A DNA stretch of 64,000 nucleotides from contig CM063503.1 in the NCBI GenBank assembly GCA_032207245.1, forward strand, positions 56,341,017 through 56,405,016, in the 5' to 3' direction. The translations under genes and the position numbers were made by a program. The notes beneath the pieces are model-generated. The model did no database searches. It had not been told where the DNA came from and saw nothing but the letters and a program-made list of their open reading frames with translations. Below are positions 24,579-38,395 of the stretch, one piece after another (the first letter of the stretch is position 1; each line of letters starts with the position of its first letter). The DNA is from Pardosa pseudoannulata. Lineage: Eukaryota > Arthropoda > Arachnida > Araneae > Lycosidae.

Positions 24579-25215
24579 TTAACACTTGGAATGCGGGTAT
24601 ACTTCACCTTCCAACTTACGCGTGCAGCGGGCTTTTTTTCGTGAATCGCGAGAAAGTTTAGTTATTCAGAAAAATCACAGTACACCGAAAACTACTTTGT
24701 TTTTATGAACTAAACTTTTTATCTTACACTTTAATATATACTGTATGATTATTTAATAAAAAAAACACAATATTTTTACGAAATCACAAAAATAAACGAT
24801 TTTTAAAATTAAAGTCCGATAATCTATCAACCCATATTTCTTCATCACTATCTTTGTCACAACGGCTCATTTTATCAATTTTGTATTCAACAATAAAGAA
24901 CCAAACTTCAAATTGACAAAACAAGACGAGTACGTTCTGGAGCTATGAATTCGATTGAAGACGAAATAACGCAACAAAAGACCGAGTAACTCGACAATCA
25001 TAACTTGTGGAAAGAAAAATGCAAAGCCTTGCACAGCAACGCACACAACACGCATATAATGTCACACATACATATAATTATACGCATTTAGTAGATTTGT
25101 GGTGGTTAGTGGTAATTCACCACAAATCTACTAAATAAGTATTTTTAAGTGACCCGCGATCCAGTGACAGACTGAAAAAAACGTAAAAATAAGTTGCCCT
25201 TACGCGAAGTGTTAA
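24579..25215 (+). mobile_element. piggyBac-like MITE, diverged relative of family A
   Basis: A 637-bp block with TTAA at both ends. Left TIR is CACTTGGAATGCGGG, close to the family A TIR; the right end reads CACTTCGCGTAAGGG in reverse complement. It interrupts a tandem array between ...ACAGTCAGTTG and AGATGCTAATAAAC, so the ends are well supported. It contains a perfect 19-bp hairpin (25086-25136) and no transposase; the minus ORF at 24867-25055 has no transposase motif. Confidence 0.78.
25086..25136. other. Perfect 19-bp inverted repeat (hairpin)
   Basis: The arm ATTTAGTAGATTTGTGGTG is followed by 13 bases and then its exact reverse complement. This is inside the piggyBac-like MITE. A transcript would fold into a stable stem-loop; a small-RNA hairpin or cruciform is possible. 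Confidence 0.85.
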
Positions 25216-25899
25216 AGATGCTAATAAACATTATTATGTTTAAATGTAATTGACATAATTTTTATATACTAATCTAAAAAAATAAAATATAATCAGTTCC
25301 CCAGAATGATATTAAAATTTTTTTAAATATATTGTAGAAAAGCTCTACCTGGAAAGTCTTGAAACCAAATTTTAAATAAAGTTATATGTGCTGCTAAACA
25401 TGCTTATGTATTTACAAACATTTTTATATATTAATTTCAAAACTAAAACGGATTTAAATCCCCTTAAAAGATTCTTTTAATTTTTTAAGATACTGTGTAA
25501 CAAATAAAAGTACTGGTTGGAAAGTTTTAAAACAATCTTTTAAATACAGCCTATTTTTTGAGCTAATACATATGTTTATGTGTTAATTTAATTTATATAC
25601 ATTTTCATTTATTGGTCTAAAAATGAAAATTGGTGCAGTTTATTTTTGTGTGCTGATAAATATGTTTATGTGTAAATTTAATTCATATGCATTTTCATTT
25701 ATTGATCTAAAATTGAAAACTGATACAGATTACCATAGGGGATTCTATCGAGTTTTTGTGTTGTTGTGTAATAAATAAAAGTACTAATTGAAAAGTATTA
25801 AAACAATGGCATCACTGTGAATAACATCAAATTTCTTGAAATACAGTGAGCACTGTTTTCTCTCAGTCGGTTGAAAACTTTTGTTGTAGTAGCCTTGTT

Positions 25900-26505
25900 A
25901 AAATGAGTGTCTCAATTCAAAATTTACCGAGCTGCAATTGGGGGCACATAATTTCGTTTCTTCTGATGAAATATGCCGTTTTAGACTTTTAAGAATATAA
26001 TATCATTTAAGTATATGATGTCGTGAACCATACTAATATGCACAACACGTGTGAGGGTTTTAAAGCAGACAAAATGAATGTTCATGGTGAACAAAGTAGT
26101 GATCACATTTGGGAACGTAAAATAGTTGTATTTTTTCCAGCAAACAATCAATGCCCTGTGGTACTGTAAAACCCTACAAATACATTGCAAACAAAAACAA
26201 TGGTAATGGTAACGAAGGTAGCATGCAGATTGAATAACATTCCACTTCCTCATACAACGCCTCAAAGCAACTCTTGGACTTATTCATGTGATCTGTGCAC
26301 CACCCCTCTCATAGCCCTGATCTTACATCTTCAGATTTTAATCTTTTCAACTTTTTTAAATCTTTTATCGATAGAAGGAGCTTTACAAACAAAGATCAGG
26401 TTGACTGCCATTAAACAATAGGCCAAAGAAACAGCGAAATATTTTTAACAAAAGTATTAGAAAGCTCAACCATTTGCTTTTAAGATGTATTGAGTAGGAG
26501 GGTGA
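25900..26505 (+). pseudogene. Decayed mariner transposase
   Basis: Pieces of a mariner protein appear in order in shifting frames. An ATG at 25901 (MSVSIQNLPS) is followed near 26045 by FKADKMNVHGEQSSDH. That matches the mariner 'FK.g..nv.DeqRSGRPS' linker after the helix-turn-helix. Near 26300, in a frame with later stops, HHPSHSPDLTSSDFNLFNFF matches the signature 'HPPYSPDLAPSDFHLF' containing the third catalytic Asp. It continues through RRSFTNKDQVD to a 'F...G...L..R' region. Large internal deletions remove the first two catalytic Asp. The gene is dead. Confidence 0.78.
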
Positions 26506-26640
26506 ATTTTCTTTAAAACAAAGGATTTAAGTTCAATCTTTAATTTCTACAAAATCTATTAACTACTACTTATCCCTCACATACTATCCCAAGAGGATAT
26601 ACTTTTAAATATATTCGTTGAATTTATTATTCATCTTTGT

Positions 26641-27106
26641 ATATAAAATTCTTCTGCCCGTATGTTTGTAATAGAACTCCTCCTAAATGGGTGGACTGAT
26701 TTTAATGAAATTTTGTGTATGTTATTAAGTTGACTCGAGAATGGTTTAGATTCACTATGTGATCCGATAGAAAATGTATTTTTATTAAAAATCCAGCATT
26801 TCGAAGTTATTGGGATTATTATAATGCCGCTTGAAACTCTTCGCTTCCAACGTATCTGTGCGCAGTGGTCAGCACAACGGGCTTCAGTACGAGAAGTCTC
26901 AGGATCAAATCCTCGTACAAGCGATGTGGCAGTTTTAATTTAATCTAATTAAGTTTGTGATGACTGTATTTGTGGTGGCGTCAAGTTTTTTTTAAATATT
27001 TTTTTTTTACGTTTCCATCAAAACGGTCCAATCTATAATTTATTTAGAAACATTTTACAATTTTGGTATTTACAGCGTTAAAACAGTACAACGTCTGTCT
27101 TATCTA
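26641..27106 (-). repeat. Interspersed repeat R1, copy 2
   Basis: Inverted relative to 6237-6735, with matching landmarks in reverse order (AGAACTCCTCCTAAA, TGATTTTAATGAAATTTTGT, GATCCGATAGAAAATG, tRNA-like block, ATCAAAACGGTCCAA, ATTTTACAATTTTGGTATTT, ACAACGTCTGTCTTATC). It lies just downstream of the mariner remnant. Confidence 0.78.
26851..26923 (+). other. tRNA-like segment in repeat R1 copy 2
   Basis: GTGCGCAGTGGTCAGCACA gives an A-box-like block and GGATCAAATCC a B-box-like block, about 40 bases apart, with a CTTCAGTACGAGAAGT anticodon-arm-like stretch between. It is better preserved than copy 1. It points in the opposite direction to the RTE-like tail of the repeat. Confidence 0.65.
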
Positions 27107-28313
27107 ACGCCCTTTACAAAAAATATCAGGCTATAATGAGCACTAATGGAAATAGATCCTGTATTTTTTTCAGAATTTATTACAATACTCGATTTATTGT
27201 AGAATTTGTTTAAATAACAGAACATATTAGTTTTCTATATTATTACGAATTAGAATATGATCTGTAAAAATGCCTTTTAATGAACAATACACAAGTACAC
27301 TGCAAAATTGATTACTTCATGCAATTGTCAAATGAGATTTCATTTATTAAAAATATTTTTTGCAACAAAATCCGATTTTCGACTCTTTGTTAATATAATG
27401 TTACAACCTCGTCATTATAAAAACATTTTAAGTAACTTTTTGAATATTATAAAAGCGGAACATCCCGATTCAAGTTCAAATGGAATATACGAGCTCATTC
27501 TTGTAGCTTGTTTCTTTCAAATATATGTTCAGGTGTCTCTAATTGTGTTTATATCGAGGGAAATAAACAGATAGGACACCAATTACTGGTTAGCAGTTGA
27601 AGAATTCAAAGTAAAAAAAATTAAATTATCCTCATTTATAATACCTCTGAGAAGCACTTTGAATAAAAATAATGTTATTGTCAACACTTTGAATGTATCG
27701 CCCACGGCTCTGAATTCCCATACAGTTAGATATATAAAATAAAAATAGTATGATAATAATTCAGGTAAGCAGCACAATAGGATTATAATTCAGACACACG
27801 TGGGAACGCTTACAAGGTACAAAGTTACAAAGCATTATCAATGAGCCGTATATCCGATAGATAATATGAGTAAAGGTATAAATATTAAAGACATTCATTG
27901 AAAGAAAATGTAGTTTATCAATGGGGTAAAATTTGATTCACTGTTCTATCAAGAATTAGATCGACTCACAAGTGTTTCTCATTCAAGAAATAAATTGACA
28001 GCATTTTTTGTTCTTAAATTCGCATTAAAACGATGGTGGAATTCCAAGAGTAATTAATTAATCGACTTTAAAATTTAGTCTAATTTTAATAATATATTTA
28101 TGTAAAGATGGGTAAAGTTTGTGGTGATTACGCAATAACAACTAAAGTCGTTGCCTTGTTTTGATTCGAAGATTTACGTCATACGCATTATTTCCGATTA
28201 AGGCCATTGACGTCATGTTTTGTCTTTGTAAATTGTGTCTTGTGTAGATTATAAATATTGTAATGTATTTTCGAATATTATTGTAACATGAATTCATTGA
28301 TCTATATTGATAT
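27107..28313. other. No recognised gene
   Basis: Short ORFs (27308-27574 plus, 27583-27777 minus) have no recognisable domain. No repeat partner found. Confidence 0.45.
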
Positions 28314-28636
28314 TGTTATGAGTAAAGTTTTATAATTACCGTAGTTTTATTTGTGGCAACACAGCATCTTTTTAAATATGCCAATATCTGTAATGTGTGG
28401 ATATGTTGTCTGCCTATATAAGAGTCAGTGTGACAGTAGCAGATAGCTTGGTTGCATCGACGGTGCTGATGTTTGTTTATGTGAATTGTATGTACTTTCA
28501 GTATTTTAAACTTCTGTAACATTAATTCAGTTTGATATCCAGAGCTCTACGTCATTCATTATACTATCTTAAATAAATGCCTGCGTCTAGATCTAGTTGT
28601 TTTATTTAACTGCACCGTGGGAATCCCTTCTCAACA
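28314..28636 (+). mobile_element. Candidate LTR (unassigned family)
   Basis: A 323-bp block begins TGTTATGAG and ends CTCAACA (TGTT...AACA). It holds a TATA-like TATATAAG in the first half and AAATAAA about 60 bases from the end, the expected order for an LTR. Flanks do not match as a target duplication, as would be the case for one LTR of a longer element or a truncated copy. No second copy lies in the window, so this stays tentative; a host promoter region is the alternative. Confidence 0.4.
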
Positions 28637-28800
28637 TGGTTTTTTATATGATGCGATCCCTGAGGATACTTCTTTAAGAATCGTCGAGTCATAGCAGGGG
28701 TCTTTCATATAGGGGTCATAAATTGTTTTCATAAAATATTACTTTATTAGTTAAGAATTTAAAAACTGAAAGAATTAACTGGGCTGATACTGTTTGTTAA

Positions 28801-29064
28801 ATTGGAGAAGGAAAATCCGGTGAAAAAAGCTTTCCTTGTCGTGCTTTCACATCCCATAAGAAACGTAGGTCTGAAATTCATTGTATTTATTCAACTGAAT
28901 CACATTTTAAAGCAATGGGTCCAAAGAACTGGAAGGAAAAGACGAAAAGTAGGCTGTCAAGGTCTGCAATAAGATCTGGAAGAAGGCTTTATCCCACCCT
29001 GGACTGTCATGTCAATTATAATGATGATGCTGAATTTACAATCATTTTATTAATTGCCGCATAA
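28801..29064 (+). other. Open frame of 87 codons, unrecognised
   Basis: The stretch between stops is open without an ATG near its beginning. It reads GEKSFPCRAFTSHKKRRSEIH, then GPKNWKEKTKSRLSRSAIRSGRRLYP. It is basic and protein-like, but I see no confident domain; the first part only vaguely resembles a C2H2 finger linker. It could be an internal fragment of the element that starts at 28314, or a decayed exon. Confidence 0.3.
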
Positions 29065-29328
29065 AAAGTCTCCATTCGCATCATTTAAAACTTTTAGTTA
29101 GTACTGTAATCATTATTACAAGAAATATAACAAGATAAAAAGAAAAGTATCATAAAAATTTATTTCATTATCACAAAATGCCTATAATATATCAAGTTCT
29201 TAATTCACGGATTATTTGTCTCAACATATACTGACTTTAACTTTACTTTATATGCTACAATATAAATAATCTATAAAACTGAAAGAGATAGTACACTTAG
29301 AAATGCCCCTAAAGTTTTTCAACTATTC

Positions 29329-30037
29329 TTAACCGCTTCCCTTACAAATGTTTTTGAAAAAAAATTGCAAAAAATCATCACATTTTTTAATTTTATTATT
29401 AAATACAAAGAAATAAAACAAAACAAAATATGTAGGTTTTAGGTTGAATTTTTAATTTTTTACAGGTGTAAAAGCATTTAGTTTTAATATTAGTTTACTA
29501 TCCCGAGTTATCTCGGGCAAATGAAAAAGTTAAATATTTGTCTTTGTATGATAGTTTTTGAAGCAAGAGACAACACAAAGTGATACCTGACATTCTGTGC
29601 TGGTCACTTTTCTTATTGCCATGCCTCTGAAATCTGTTTTACGGGAGCACAGAGTACACTGTCTCATTGGATTTGATTTTTTTGAAGTAGCAGAAATAAC
29701 ATCTGGAAAATGCCATAAGGTTAATTTGAGTGGTAAAGGACTAATACTGGGCCTTTCTGATGTGGCAGAAAACTCGTCACTATGATTTTCTGAAATAATT
29801 TTCTGAATCAGTGGAAAACACGTGATCAGTTCCTCCAAAATGACCGTAAAACCATCAAAACTTGGCAAACTACATATCAAAGCTGACTATTTCCTTTAAT
29901 TTCCTCCAGGACGAGTAAAACCGTGATAAAATAAATCGTACAGACAAATTCTGATTCACCCGAGTTTTCTCGGGATAATAATTAACTGCAATATATACGA
30001 ACCAGAGATAACTCGGGATAATCAAGCAAGCGGTTAA
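29329..30037 (-). mobile_element. Internally deleted piggyBac element, family C
   Basis: A 709-bp block bounded by TTAA with inverted terminal CCGCTT. Subterminal copies of a 16-bp hairpin motif occur at 29502-29517 (CCCGAGTTATCTCGGG), 29959-29974 and 30002-30017 (CCAGAGATAACTCGGG), inverted between the two ends. The interior keeps the C-terminal part of a piggyBac transposase on the minus strand, tying this TTAA family directly to the superfamily. Confidence 0.88.
29530..29880 (-). pseudogene. piggyBac transposase C-terminal fragment (cysteine-rich domain)
   Basis: The 116-residue frame ends with CTLCSRK, then STECQVSLCVVSCFKNYHTK. This is the cysteine-rich zinc-binding tail of piggyBac transposases (C..C ... 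C...LC...CF..YHT). In active enzymes it binds the subterminal repeats. The catalytic DDE core is missing, so this copy cannot transpose by itself. The preceding part (SERPSISPLPLKL) has the low-complexity linker usual before that domain. The fragment stays open over 116 codons despite truncation. Confidence 0.85.
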
Positions 30038-30754
30038 AAACCAAAAATGTTTTTTTTTCTTTGCGAAATAGAAAAAAAATGCAATGAACCTGAAATATAA
30101 GTTTAAGTACTACAATTTTGCCTATATATCTTTTTTTGTCAAATTCTGCAAAGGTGAAAGTTCACTGCCATTGTAGTATGTTAGGCTTCACACTTGAAAA
30201 GAATCAATAGACTCTCATTATTTCTTATTGTTTGAAGAAAAACAAAGCTTGTTTATGTCAACGCTGTTGATTTTTTTACATCAGTTTTACACTTTTTATT
30301 TACTAAAAACAGAAGTAATAACAAAAATAACTGTTCATTCCTCAGTATAAGTTTTGCAAGGTGTAAACAATTAATTATTAGAATTTTTGTTTACTTACGA
30401 AGAAAGTAAGCAGAAAAACAGACAACAAGCACGAAAAGTTCGTTTAAAAGAGTAAATAAAGTCTTAAATGTTGAGAGTTAAATATTTGCGAATAATACAG
30501 AAAAGAAGACATCGCGTATTTAAACAGCTTTTTTTTGTGTAATCTGTGTTTCTTTAATTATTATTTTAAATTGCTAACAGCTTTAAATATTGCTACTTAG
30601 TAAACAAAAAGCGATGGTTTATTTAAAAGTTGTGTATTAAATATGCTTAATTGTAGACAATATTAATTCACCTACCTCTAGAATTGTTCAAATTTGTGTA
30701 TTCTACAAACACTTAAGATTTAAGTATATTCTTTATATATTGACATAAACGTAG
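30038..30754. other. No recognised gene
   Basis: AT-rich noncoding sequence after the piggyBac copy; no ORF or repeat pairing. Confidence 0.5.
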
Positions 30755-30945
30755 TCTTGTCTCCCTCTTTCTTTCGCCCCCTCTCTCTATTTATCGTTCT
30801 GTCCTTCTTTTATTCTCACTTTTTTTTCATCTTTCACACTCTCTATCTTTTTGTCCTCCTTTTTATCACTCTCACTACGCCCCTTCTCATTCTCCTCTCT
30901 CTCTCTCTCTCTCCTATCTCACTCTAGCTCTCCGGTATGCACACA
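30755..30945. repeat. Polypyrimidine (CT-rich) tract
   Basis: About 190 bases are almost entirely C and T, with CTCTCTCT runs and TTTC/TCCC words. This strand asymmetry can form triplex DNA; function unknown. Confidence 0.75.
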
Positions 30946-31047
30946 CATGCATGTTTCTGTACACACCCACATACCTGCGTGGCATATGTGTAATCTTCTT
31001 TCGAATGAATGAGAATTCCCACACGTATCCTCTTATAATACTGCTGG

Positions 31048-31396
31048 TGTGACAAAAGTACAGATAATTCGAAGATACTATTTATATAGGTAGACGTGGT
31101 ACCTATGTCAATGCTCAGCTCGGCAAATTTAATTCCGAGCGAGCGAAGTTTTCCTTTTGCAGTTTGGCAACAGTAACTCTGCCCAGAGGAACTCAGAGAT
31201 AGACAGAAGTCGGACTTAGACGAACACGGTTGTTAGGTGCAGACGGCACCTGAGCTTCCTTCTTTTTGTCGATGATTATTATGATATGTTAATCCAGACG
31301 GGATTTGATGTTTAACTTACATATATATTTCAATTAAATGCTTGTATATGTAAATCTGAGTGGTTAATTGTGTTCTCAAGCCATCCAGGACCCACA
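31048..31396 (+). mobile_element. Candidate solo or single LTR
   Basis: A 349-bp block runs from TGTGACAAAA to GGACCCACA. It is clearly GC-richer than its flanks, with a TATATAGGTA box-like element in the first tenth. TGTG...CACA ends are suggestive of an LTR, but there is no matching target duplication and no second copy here. A host promoter or decayed exon is possible. Confidence 0.35.
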
Positions 31397-32635
31397 TATA
31401 TTTAATTTTCCGATAATTATTAATTATTACACTCTCAAATACGGAATCCCCTAGACCTTGCCAATTTTCAGACTCTTTGCAAGTTCTAACTTATGTAAAA
31501 AAGAAATAATAATATTAATCTTATTCCTCCATTCTCTCAGATTTAGCAAACTTCTGTAGATGTTATGTCCGAAATTTTTTTGCAGACTAAGCAGATGCTT
31601 GTTAATTCTGAAAACCTAATAAAAAAGGGAAAATGTGAAATCGTCTTTTTAGATTCGGATTTTCAATGACTAGACTCTCTAGAAAATGACGCATTATCAG
31701 ACACTCGCTTAAATGCCTCCTCAGTTTGACCCTCCGTTTTTTTTTTTTTTTTCAATTTTATTTTTAGGACTGAATTAAAGTGCGGAAACTTGACTTTTCA
31801 AACGAATAAATTAACAAAAGCCTTGCCTGCAGAAACTGTTGTGGTGTAAAGGTTGTCAATCCAGTTTCAAAACTGCAAAATTAAAGAATGTAAAATTTAT
31901 GTAACTAATAAATAATTGTAAATAAAAATAAAAAATAGGAAATTCCTTAAATCATAAAATATAAAATTGATAATTGATTTTAAAAAAAAAAAACTTTCAG
32001 AATAAAAAATGCATGGATTTGGGGACTTTCCGAATTTCGGACGTCTGGATTTCAGCTATCTACTGTGTTAAATTTATATTCAGTATAAAGATATCCAGAC
32101 GCACGTAATTGATATTAGATCCAAGAGTCAAAGGAACCGATGAAACTCGGGTAGTCATAGCCAAAGAAATCATTTATTTTCCAGGATGTAAAACATCTGC
32201 TCGAACTATTACAGTTTAAACATGACTCTTAACCTTTTTACTCCCACACACGCAAAGTCCGTGGTGTTGCGTCTACACAACAGCCTGTTCAAGTAAAGAG
32301 AAAATTTTCTTACGTTTCTAAGGCCTTGTATAGCATAAAAGAACTGATATGACCAAGTTTACGTCTACGATATCACGTGTGAAAACTCACAAGCAAAGAT
32401 TAATAAAATGTTCGCATGTTATATATTTTTGATCATGAATAAATTTCTAGACGGAATTAAGAGAAAATGAACTTCGAATTTTAATTATTTTCTCGTGGTC
32501 TGATGATTTTACATTTCCCTCCCCCTCTCATCCTCAAAAAAAAATTTTTTGCTCATGTAGGCGAATACAGCTACAGAACAAAGTAAAAAAAAAGCTTTAA
32601 TTTCCCTTAAATAAAAATTTGAAATTCTAACTTAT
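31397..32635. other. No recognised gene
   Basis: AT-rich sequence with A and T homopolymers; no coding signal. Confidence 0.5.
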
Positions 32636-32990
32636 TAAACTAGCCTGTCATTCCCACACGCATAAATTTTACAAATACTATTGAAATAAAATATTATAAA
32701 CTTTCCTGACCATAATACAACTTCCACAATGCAGAATATGAACTGAAAACAAAATTTTGCTCTAATAAAAGGTAAATGCACATTTAAAATCCAAAAAGGA
32801 AACATTAATAAAGATGTATTAACAATAAAATAAGTTTTCTTTTACATATTTGTTTTGCATGTAGCATGATTCATAAGCTACTCTGTCATTCACGCACGCA
32901 TAAATTTTACAAATATTATTAAAATAAAATATCATAAACTTTACTGACCATAATACAACTCTCACAATGCAGCATATGAACCTGAAATTC
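32636..32990 (+). repeat. Tandem duplication, ~238-bp offset
   Basis: CTGTCATTC(C/A)C(A/G)CACGCATAAATTTTACAAAT and the following AAATAAAATAT.ATAAACTTT.CTGACCATAATACAACT recur at about 32645 and 32883 with few changes. Confidence 0.8.
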
Positions 32991-33674
32991 TTCACAAAAC
33001 ATTCTTCCTTTCACCTTTTATAAATTTGATATTTAAAATAACTTTAACATAATTATTTTAGATATATTAAGTGTTGCAAACATTTCAATAATGTGCAACT
33101 TACAATTAAAAATGATTGCACTTAATTATTAAACATACATTTAAAAAATCATCAACATGAGTTCAAAGTACCATCATTAATTGGCAATTTTTGAAGTATG
33201 AAAACTCATCCGAACAGCTTATATTTAGTACACATTTGTCTTACAACTTTTAAAAACCATATTTTACCAAACAATCACATTAAAAAGAATTACCAGTACG
33301 TAAAATTCTGTCCTTTGCATCCTCAATATTATAATTCAAATCAAAAAAGAGTCTTTTAAACTTCACATCTGTTATAGCATTATTCGTCTATAAAACTTTT
33401 GACATATTTCCAGTAACTAATAATTTTTAAGTATTAACTTGTGTAATCTTATGCGTATATGCACACATATTATATACAGGAAGCATATATTCTACTATTC
33501 TTTCTACTTTACATCTACTTTTCATCTTTTTTATCTTTTCAGATTTTTTTATTTTTCCTTTACATCTACTTTTTTAATGCTATTTTTATGCACATATTGC
33601 ATGCATTCAACCATACACTTACTATTATTTCTAAACTTTACCATTTGCCTGTGCTCTGCTTCACATATTAATAA
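32991..33674. other. No confident gene
   Basis: The Phe/Tyr-rich ORFs at 33439-33684 are driven by T-rich composition and overlap in two frames. Confidence 0.45.
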
Positions 33675-34200
33675 ACACATCTAATGCTTCATAAGCTTGT
33701 ATATCACATGTGATAGACAATTAACTATATTTTATATAAAAGCTTTTGTGTATTTTACATACTATTGTGCATCACATATTATATACAAGCTTATAAAGCT
33801 TTATATATTTTATATTTTACATCATTGTGTATCACGTGATATACAAACGCATAAATCTGTATTTATTTTACATTTTCTATCATTGGTTTGGTTTGGAGGG
33901 CTACGGTCTACTCTTTTGTCCACGAGGGCTGATAAGACTGGGACCTACTGCTTCCGAATGGCTACGAACATCCATGCCAACAGTGGGTTTCGAATACGCT
34001 AACTCCGGTACCAAACAGCAGCGCTCTACCATTATATCATTGAGTATCATATGTCATATACAAGCTTATAAAGCTGTATATATTTTATATGATTGTGTAT
34101 CACATGGGATATACAAGCGTGTAAAACTGTATATATTTTATATCATTGTGTATTACAATTGATATGCAAGCGTGTAAAGCATTATATGTTTATATTATAT
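33675..34200 (+). repeat. Minisatellite, ~55-65-bp period, interrupted by a SINE
   Basis: Repeats carry ATTGTGTATCACAT, GATATACAAGC, TATAAAGCT and GTATATATTTTATAT words. They occur on both sides of the SINE at 33886-34034. Confidence 0.85.
33886..34034 (-). mobile_element. tRNA-derived SINE, family S copy 2
   Basis: Minus-strand copy of the SINE. From its 3' end on plus it reads GTTTGGTTTGGAGGGCTACG, GGCTGATAAGACTGGGACC, CATCCATGCCAACAGTGGG and GTTTCGAATACGC. The 8-bp target duplication TATCATTG flanks it exactly (33878-33885 and 34035-34042). The host sequence is a minisatellite unit. Confidence 0.9.

Positions 34201-35274
<1,074 letters not shown>

Positions 35275-35332
<58 letters not shown>
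35275..35332. repeat. (TA)n between two solo LTRs
   Basis: 58 bp of pure TA separates LTR copies B and C. Confidence 0.95.
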
Positions 35333-35336
<4 letters not shown>

Positions 35337-35626
35337 AGGATTTAAAATATAGAGTAATTTAAGAGATTTAATTAGGGATTCTTTTAATGGGAGTAACGCG
35401 CCTCGCGTTATTAGTCACATAAATACGGCTCACGCGCAATAATCAGAGAGAGAGAGGGAGAGCGATAAGAAAGTCGGACCTGTGGCTCCTCGAAGCAGTG
35501 AAAACTGCCTTTGTTAGCAGTTGGGCGCCAATATGAGACGCCATTGTTGAGTAGAGTGTGGGTGAGTTTTAAATAAAGATATGAAGCTGATGTCAGGACT
35601 CTAGTGTCGTTTACTGGACCCCGACA
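35333..35626 (+). mobile_element. Solo LTR, family 1 copy C
   Basis: A 294-bp block from TGTCAGGATT to CCCCGACA, giving TGTC...GACA inverted ends. AATAAA is at 35572-35577. It shares TGGGAGTAACGCGCCTCGCG and CACATAAATACGGCTCACGC with copy A (reverse strand), so A and C belong to the same subfamily. TA tracts flank both sides. Confidence 0.85.

Positions 35627-36109
<483 letters not shown>

Positions 36110-36201
<92 letters not shown>
36110..36201. repeat. (TA)n(TG)n microsatellite
   Basis: TA repeats followed by a pure TG run ending in GAGCACGCGCGCGC. Confidence 0.95.
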
Positions 36202-37733
<1,532 letters not shown>

Positions 37734-37737
<4 letters not shown>

Positions 37738-38395
37738 TTCATTTCTTTCCTCTTAAATTAACTCTGTGAAAGTTAATTTAGGCAAAGAGATAACGCGAAC
37801 AGAATGCTTTTACAATTTGGATCTGGGATATGTATTGAAGCTTACAAAGCAAATTGCTGTGTCACCTGTTGTAGTTTTTAAAGGTTTGGAATGTGAAAAA
37901 AGATATTGAGTATGCTTTCGTCTATTGTCTCGTTAGGTTTTTTTTTGTCGTTTTGCACATTTTGAAAATGGCTAGAAGCCATTTTTAACCTTTAGTTTTA
38001 TATCTTCCTGATATTGCTCTCCACTGAATCTGTGTCTGAATCATGTCTTCAGTTCTATTTCATCATGACACATTGTGTGAGTCATCTATGTACATATATA
38101 TGCGTATGTGCGTCTGCTAATGTATTTATGTATATCAAATCATCATATATTTCTGTTTTGTTCTATTTCTATTTTGGTATTATTTACTCTCTGCCATTAT
38201 ATCTACCTGATTACAATTTCCATTTTTATTTATTATATAGTTTTCTTCGATCTGATATAAGCAGACAATAGTGATTTTTTATTCAACGTTAAGAATTTTT
38301 TACACCATCAGTTTCACATTAGTTTCATCATTTTTTTAAGTACGTAGTATACTCAACTGATAAGTAATATCTGATCAATATTTACAATACTTTTA
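37734..38395. other. No confident gene
   Basis: The ORF at 38014-38271 is Tyr/Phe/Ser-rich with no domain and no splice context. Confidence 0.45.

Larger units (their letters stand above)
24180..25830 (+). repeat. Degenerate tandem array, ~170-190-bp units, interrupted by a MITE
   Basis: Repeating landmarks are GCTAATAAACATG(T)TTATG, ATTTTTATATATTAATC, AAAACTAAAA, TTTTTAAGAT, AATAAAAGTACTAATTGGAA and AAAACAAT.TTTTAAATACAG. The landmarks are visible near 24230, 24415, 25217, 25390, 25570 and 25655. The piggyBac-like element at 24579-25215 splits one unit at its TTAA. Confidence 0.75.

Noticed and set aside
33439..33684. Phe/Tyr-rich ORFs that resemble membrane proteins
   Set aside because: Two overlapping frames are open at once in T-rich DNA and no splice or homology support exists.
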